Below are positions 58,133 to 64,000 of a DNA stretch of 64,000 bases, piece after piece. Source of the DNA: Tuctoria greenei (Eukaryota; Streptophyta; Magnoliopsida; Poales; Poaceae); assembly GCA_036927565.1 (NCBI GenBank), contig JAYESD010000001.1, forward strand, positions 268,347,560 through 268,411,559, read 5' to 3'. Position numbers and translations under genes: made by a program. The notes under the pieces are model-generated. The model searched no databases and was not told the DNA's origin. It was given only the letters and a program-made list of their open reading frames with translations. Position 1 is the stretch's first letter; each line of letters starts with the position of its first letter.

Positions 58133-58767
58133 TGGATTAATTTCTGGTATTGAGTATGGTTATTGACGATGGTGAAACCCGGAATTACTGATGATGGCAG
58201 TTAATTCAGATTGGTATTATGGTATTACTTATGATTATGATTGGTTTATTTCACATACATATAATATATATTGCTTTTCAAATGGTTTACTGTACTTTTC
58301 AGCACTTTGCCATTATTATTGTCGTCATTTGGATCAGCCACATGTCATACTTTCCACACTTGCTGAGTACGACATGTACTCACTCTTGCAATCCCCCCCA
58401 ACAGTTGCAGGTCAGGATTGGGAGTTTAATGGTGATAATGCAGAGTTCTAGGCCATGTCTACCGTCAGCTTTGCCTGTGGTGTTGATTGGAGCTGCGCAT
58501 ATATACCCTATTGCTTATGCTTAGTTTGCTTAGTTTGCTTAGTTGCTTAATTAGTTTATTTCCGCTGCATTAGTTGAACTTGTCATTAATATTCATTAGA
58601 GCTTGTATTCGAGGATAATATGGTTTGTGTAATAAAATTTGATAATTAATCTTGTTCTGTGGTAATTTTCTGTATACTCTTTTGTGATTACACTCGTGTA
58701 TGTGTGTTGAACATCCTGAGCACACATATGCGTTAGCTTGGTTCAGTTTTCGGAACCGGGCATCACA
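58133..58767 (+). repeat. 3' LTR of gypsy C, second part
   Basis: It resumes the LTR after copia D (equivalent to 38909-39533) and ends ccgggcatcaca before the duplication ttaga. Confidence 0.9.
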
Positions 58768-59050
58768 TTAGAGGTGGGCCCCAGACCCGCCACGTGTCCT
58801 GCGGCTCCAGGCCTGACCTCCCCGCAGGCGCAGGCTCCAGTGTTGCCATGTGTCCACCGGGCTCGAATCCTGCCTCTCCTCAGAGGTGGGCTTCAGACCT
58901 ACCACATGACCAGCGGGACCGGACCCGGCCTCTCCTCAGAGGTGGGTCTGGCACCGCCACATGGCCTGCAGCTCCGGACCCGGCCTTCCCCGCAGAGGCG
59001 AGCTCCATTGCTGCCACATGCCCTGCGACCAGCTCTGGGCGGTAGGTAAA
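58768..59050. repeat. GC-rich 56/112-bp tandem array, right half
   Basis: Continuation of 36371-36665. The anchors aggtggg/aggcgag lie at 58772, 58884, 58940 and 58996, i.e. spacings 112, 56 and 56. It ends near the copia F LTR at 59051. Confidence 0.75.
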
Positions 59051-60359
59051 TGTGGCCTAGAGGGGGTGAATAGGATTTAAAAATTTCCTGCACACTTAAT
59101 CAAATAGTCAAATTCTTAATAGATCGGACTTGTCCGGTTGGTGGTGCGGACTAGTCTGGTGTGCAGAATATGTGTCGAGTTGATTAAGTGTTGATTCAAG
59201 GATTAAACTTTATAGCAGCGGAAATGTGAACAACTTGTGATATCACTTGGATTATCAATCAATATTGTGAAGTTACACATGAAAAACAATTTACTATTCA
59301 AGTTATGATATGATCAACTATGTGCCCTAATCAATTAAGATGCAAAAAACAAAGAAGCGCGCGGGACACCAATTTTTACCAAGGTTCGACCTCACCAAAG
59401 AGATCTACTCCTCGTTGAGGAAGCCCACACAGAGTTGGGTCTTTTCAAACCCTTTCCCTCGTCAAGTCACCACACAAGGCCGACTTGATTCCACTATCAC
59501 GGGTAATCACCAAGTTTATGAGGCAACCACACACGTTGAGGGCTCCCACAAGAATTACAATGAAAAGATGATCAAATACACTCAAAAAGATTACAAAGAG
59601 AAGCACAAGTGTGAAGAGATCAAACCCAAAGAGCTCAACGACGTGTAGACAATGATCTCCCAACCCACGAAATGTGCAGCACGCTAGAAACCCTAATTGT
59701 GTGAGGTATGTCAGACTAGTCCAGTAGGAGTCCGGACTTGTCCGGTGCCAAGTGAAATTGAACTCCAGAGAGTTGAACGGACTAGTCCGATCCAAAAACG
59801 GACTTGCCCGGTACTATGTGTTATTCAACTTCAGAGAGTTCAATGGACTAGTCCGGTCCTATGGACAGACTTGTCCGGAGTGTAGTGAAACGGGTTTACA
59901 GAGACTTGAACAGATTATTCTGGTCCAAGATTGGACTAGTATGGTGCACTGTGAAAAGTGGTTCTAGAAAGTTTATCGTACTAGTCTGGTCCATGGTCGG
60001 ACTAGTCCGGTGCATAGTGTATTTGGACAACAGAGAGTTGAACGGACTAGTCCGGTTCATGAATGGACTAGTCCGGTGCTTAGTGAATATTTAGGTGATT
60101 TTAAGCCCTTACCCCTATGCAAAGACTTGAGTTCTTGGGATGTGCCTCTCACACACATCCTATATATTTAAATCTACTTTGTGCTTCGGTCGTCATTTGG
60201 GTTTTTCTCTTTTTCTACACCACTTCATTTTTACTTTTTTGAATGCAACAAACTATCTCTTTTAAATTGATTTGCAGTCATCTCACAAGTTCATTAGGAT
60301 ATCATTTGTTTGTCAAAAATAGTCCAAAACCCACAAGGGATTGTCTAGATGCACTTTCA
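59051..60359 (-). repeat. 3' LTR of copia F (1309 bp)
   Basis: In sense orientation it starts TGAAAGTGCATCTAGAC (compare TGAAAGCATCTAGGCC of copia D) and ends with the C-rich block ...tattcaccccctctaggccaca. It contains the ggactagtccgg / ggacttgtccgg array at 59122-60079. Confidence 0.82.
59122..60079. repeat. GGACTAGTCCGG/GGACTTGTCCGG dyad array in copia F LTR
   Basis: More than ten copies at uneven spacing, several next to agagagttgaacggac. The core is the same 12-bp dyad as in the gypsy LTRs here, though the elements belong to another superfamily. Confidence 0.85.
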
Positions 60360-60764
60360 ATCTCCCTCTTTTTGGTGATTGATGACAACCGACTGAGATT
60401 TCACAATTAAGAGTAAAAATTGATTTTTGTAAAGTGTGCATATATGAGAACAATAAATGAGTAACAAAAACTTCTCACATATATGCACTCTTTATGGTGG
60501 GGTGCCTAACAGGTGTGTGATCAAAAAGATGTGATGAGCAATACATAGGAACTTAACAGTTATAGCAACAATCATCACATTAACATTAACTAAGCATCAC
60601 ACATTAAGTAAATTAAGCACATCCAAATAAATTACAATAGTTTGAAATTGAGCACATGTCCTTGATCACAAGTCCTTAATGGCTTAATAGCTACAAAATA
60701 GACAACTAGTCTCAATCTCTCCCCCTTTGACATCAAGGTACCAAAAAGGAAAAAATTGAGTGGA
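60360..60764 (-). promoter_or_regulatory. 3' untranslated part with polypurine tracts, copia F
   Basis: The blocks tctccctctttttggtg (60360-60376) and tctctccccctttgac (60716-60731) are purine tracts in sense. The first abuts the LTR. AT-rich and non-coding between them. Confidence 0.65.
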
Positions 60765-61082
60765 ATCACTCATCGCCACTGCCTCCCTCACTCTCAGTCA
60801 TCTCTGTATCTTCTTTTTCATCTTCAGGTGCTTGAGGAGGAGGAGGAGGAGAAGAGGCACCAACCAGTCCAAATGAGGCCATTTCTTTCTCAGTTAGAGG
60901 TGTCATCTCTGTGATGTCTTCTTCAGACTCTTCTAAGATCTAAGGTGACCCCACTGGCTCCATCTCAAGCTTCTCACAGATGGCTTCGATATTGGCCTTC
61001 ACATATCTTTGATGCTTCTTTCTGGTCAGACTCTCCTTGTGTTGTTTGATTTCCACTTTGCGACATGAAGCAAAGATGGATG
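60765..61082 (-). pseudogene. copia F ORF3 C-terminal remnant
   Basis: The minus strand reads KVEIKQHKESLTRKKHQRYV, then IEAICEKLEMEPVGSP and a stop at 60940-60942, then an acidic end (EEDITEMTPLTEKEMAS ... EGGSGDE, stop near 60765). Its place beside the polypurine tracts matches ORF3 of copia D, but the sequences are not obviously similar. It is broken and cut at 61082. Confidence 0.5.
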
Positions 61083-63635
61083 TGTGACACCCGGTTCCGA
61101 ATATGAACCAAGTGTAACGCATATGTGTGCCCAGGAAGTTCATCACACATATACGGTTGCATCACAAACGATATACAGAATTTAACCACGTCTTAACAAA
61201 AAAATAAGTACTTTATTACAATAATCCAATAGTTCACGAATAATAAAACTCTAAATAATTGCAGCGGAAAATAAACTAAATAGCACGACTCCAATCCACA
61301 GGCAATTGACGGCGGTACGCAACCTAGTACTCCATGTGATCCTCAGGGTACTCCCAATTATCTCCAGTAGCTGTTGGGGGGGATTGCAAGGGTGAGTACA
61401 TGTCGTACTCAGCAAGTGTGGAAAGTATGACATGTGGCTAATTCAAATGACGAATGTAATAAATGGCTAAGTGCTGAAAAGTACAGTAAAACATTTGAAA
61501 AGCATTATACTATGTCTATGTGAAACAATCCCATCATAACCATCATATTAACAAAATATAAACCATATCCAATTATTGCCAACATTACCATTATCCTTGT
61601 CCAATTACCATAACTCAATTTCATAACCATGACCATAATCCATAAACCATAACTATTACCAACCCATAAACCATAAACCAACCATAACCATTACCAAACC
61701 ATAACCATCCATAACCATCCCAAATCCCAATTTCCAACTCTAATCATGTAGGTCATCCAGGCGCTCATAACCGGGAGCACGGCTATCATGATAGTTTTTA
61801 ACACTCTGCAGAGGTTGTACCACTTTACCCACATGTTTGTGATTTTATCATCTTTCGATGACTAAGAAACCTCCATTATGCCATCTCACACTTCCATGGG
61901 TGTGTGGCCAAGAGATCACACAATAGCCTTTCAAAAGGGACTACTTGTATGTACGGGCCCACTAAGGTTTCATCGGCAGGCTTGAATCTCCATTCTCCCA
62001 CCCACGGGCCCCCTCGTGTGCCATGCGGATCCCAGGGCAGTCCTCCTCGACTCCCATTCCCCGCGCCATCCAATGGTCCACACAATACTAGCAGCACTCC
62101 TAATTATTCAGCTACGCCGCACCCATACTTGGCCTTGTGGTGGCACTGTTGACCTGGCATATTCTCGCATGAACCGGTCCTTAGATCTAAAGCAAGCAAC
62201 CACCATATCATCCAACCCATCCACATACCAGGCTTGCTTAGATCACCCATCGTATTGACCAGTTCACATTAACCATAATATCATTGATGCATAATTAATT
62301 GTGTAGTGTTGTTTGCCATCCCAATTAATTAAGCGAAGCAAAAAGGTAAAAACCCTTCCCGACTCTCTACCATAAATTCCAGGTGACAAGGGTGGTCAAA
62401 CAAAACTAGTAAACTTCCTACCATAGGATTCCCATCAATTTGACACAAGCATGCAAGTTCGCAAACAAAACATTTAATTTAAAATAGGATCAATATGCTT
62501 CAAGGACACTTGCCTTGCTCCGGCGGATGGGGTTGCTCAAGCGCTTCAAGGTCTTGGTTTTGGAAATCCTCGTATGCGGCCTCTTGAGCACGATCCTCTA
62601 CGCGTGATCATACATACAAGAAAACCTATACAATCAACATGATGCACACAAAATAATCAACATGCAATGACATGTATGCATGCACAATTCAATAATTAAT
62701 TTACTACAGTTGTTTATTAATTAGATGCGAGTAGTTCATACGTGTTCATATGAGTTTACGGGGTTTTAGGGTGGATTAATGCTGCTGAAAATAAAATTAT
62801 GGTGCAACTAAAATCAATTTGTGCCTATTAGATTCAATATGATCGCTAAAATTCGCATCAGGAACATGGCCTACCGTAGATGCGATGGCTTCGATGCTCG
62901 CGGGATGTGGACAATGCGTAGAAGAAGTAGATGCGTTCTCCGGCGGCACGACGACGGCGACGACCTCCGGCGGACGGTGGGGCCCTCCTCTTTTTCTTCC
63001 TCTTCTTCCCCTTCTTTTTCTCCTTTTTCTTCCCTGGGCGCAGCCTCCTGGTCCCTGGTGTTTTCCCGGCGGCTAGGTTTTTCCTGGGCGTCTCTGGCGT
63101 CGAGATCGTGAGGCCTACGGGGCTTTTTATAGGTGCGGCGGCAGCGGGAGCGATCGGGAGTCTCGAGTCGGTTCCGGAGTCACGCGCGTCGCAGGCAGAA
63201 AAATCGGGATCGGGGGAGGCGGCAAAATCCGTGCGGGACGGCCGAGCGCGCCGGGGCTGGAGCGCGTGCGGTTGGCGGCCTTGGCGCGGGCGTGGGGCCG
63301 GGCGGGAGGCGGGAGTCGGGCTCAGGCGCTGCGGGGCCCAGGCGGGGTGGCCAGCGGGAATGGGGCGCTGGATTTCGGCGGGGTGGGCGGGAATCCAGGG
63401 GAGTCGGGGCGGGCGGGGCGTGGCGGCGGGCCCCAGGCGCGGCAGCGCGGGCTGCGTGCTGCAGGCGGCGTCGGCAGGGTGGGAGGCGGGAGGCCGGGGT
63501 CGGACGCGCGCGCGCAGGGGCTGGGCGGCGTCGGCAGGGTGGGACCCAGCGGCGGGCGCGCGCGTGGGAGGGCGAGGCTCGTCGGGGCGCGGGTGGGCGC
63601 GAGCCGTGCGGCGCGAGAGGGGGGGCGATCGAGGC

Positions 63636-63652
63636 GGGGGGGGGGGGGGGGG
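63636..63652 (+). repeat. G17 homopolymer run
   Basis: Seventeen consecutive G within the GC-rich block of the LTR. It is a possible quadruplex or an assembly-sensitive site. Confidence 0.8.
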
Positions 63653-63784
63653 CGTGGGGCCGGGCGCAGGTGGCGCTGACAGGGTGGGAGGCGGGGCCAG
63701 GCGCTGCGCGCGGCACGCGGCGCGGAGACCGGGCGCCTCGGGTGGCGTGCGGGGCCGGCTGGCGGCTCGGCCGCTGGCCGGTAG

Positions 63785-64000
63785 CCTTTTTTTTCATTTA
63801 CTATTATTATTATTTTACAATTTATATTTATTTATTTTACTTTTTTTATACCTTTTTTATTATTATTATGTAATTTATTATATATATTATATATATATAT
63901 TATTCATGTTATATATTTATTATTTATTATTATAATGTATATTATTAATATTAATATTTTATTTATTTTCATATATTGTTATATATATTATTTATATACA
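63785..64000. repeat. Extremely AT-rich low-complexity tract
   Basis: Almost only A and T, with tat/att and tatata runs, starting abruptly after the GC-rich block. Confidence 0.9.

Larger units (their letters stand above)
36666..58767 (+). mobile_element. Ty3/gypsy chromovirus element C, with nested copia D
   Basis: The 5' LTR is 36666-39533, the primer-binding site about 39537-39548, and gag-pol with chromodomain 39807-44298. A 3' LTR damaged at its 5' end runs 44299-45906 and 58133-58767, interrupted by copia D. The 5-bp duplication ttaga flanks the whole. The chromodomain-like tail and LTR type suggest a Tekay/Del-like chromovirus; the lineage is inferred. Visible LTR differences (several per 100 bp in the dyad array, plus a 609-bp deletion) make it clearly older than copia D. 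Confidence 0.9.
59051..61082 (-). mobile_element. Sirevirus-type copia element F, 3' end (minus)
   Basis: The 3' LTR is 59051-60359. Polypurine tracts and the tail of ORF3 follow to 61082, where a gypsy LTR cuts it off. Gag, pol and the 5' LTR are not in the window. Confidence 0.8.
61083..64000 (-). repeat. Ty3/gypsy LTR (minus), running off the window
   Basis: It starts tgtgacacccggttcc, the reverse of a gypsy LTR end, and follows the reversed 3' half of 36666-39533 for about 1.5 kb (e.g. gagtacatgtcgtactcagcaagtgtgg near 61392). From about 62750 it diverges: a GC-rich block (62880-63780, with TATA-like CTATAAAAAG at about 63124-63133 on the minus strand) and then an AT-rich end. It is a different subfamily. 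Whether it is solo or part of a full element cannot be seen. Confidence 0.7.

Noticed and set aside
62931..63935. 334-codon Gly/Arg-rich ORF and its overlapping partners
   Set aside because: It is a by-product of very high GC with few stops in any frame, and it lies within an LTR and continues into the AT tract.

Overview
The window is nuclear DNA of a grass, probably a panicoid. Signs are several Sirevirus-type Ty1/copia elements, long-LTR chromovirus Ty3/gypsy elements, CACTA elements, Stowaway-like MITEs and a GC-rich multi-exon P450 gene. There is no bacterial or organellar organisation. The species call is inference.

Layout. 1-15698: two related Sirevirus-type copia copies lie head to head. 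The left copy (minus) runs off the window and is split by an RTE-type LINE (944-3666). One complete LTR (5360-7262) sits between them. The right copy (plus) keeps only 50 bp of its 5' LTR but has all coding domains and a 3' LTR (13843-15698). 15699-19437: a 5'- and 3'-truncated second copia, full of stops. 19438-22290: non-coding, LTR-like. 22290-27074: remnant of an autonomous CACTA element, split by a reverse-orientation gypsy solo LTR (23817-26751, TSD gtcgc). 27075-30766: the only ordinary host gene, a CYP89-like cytochrome P450 in three exons (489 codons), behind a tandemly duplicated 5' region. 30767-32158: a non-autonomous CACTA. 32162-35000: unassigned DNA with a non-autonomous hAT element (33380-34409). 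35030-36370: 3' fragment of a different copia (minus).

36371-59050 is a three-level nest. A GC-rich 56/112-bp repeat array is split by a chromovirus gypsy element (36666-58767, TSD ttaga). The 3' LTR of that element is in turn split by a young Sirevirus-type copia in minus orientation (45907-58132; about 7 differences between LTRs by eye). This copia carries gag, pol and a large third ORF. 59051-61082: 3' LTR and ORF3 tail of another Sirevirus-type element (minus). It is cut by a further reverse gypsy LTR (61083 to the window end), which holds a very GC-rich block and then an extremely AT-rich end.

Most coding sequence is retroelement gag-pol, largely with stops or frameshifts. The strongest signals beyond routine annotation are three. 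First, irregular arrays of the CGGA-Nx-TCCG dyad occur in LTRs of both copia and gypsy elements. Second, the young copia has an internal U3-like block (dyad array plus TATA-like site) just upstream of ORF3, looking like a second promoter. Third, the head-to-head copia pair is joined through a single LTR. All calls come from reading the sequence; no database search was run.
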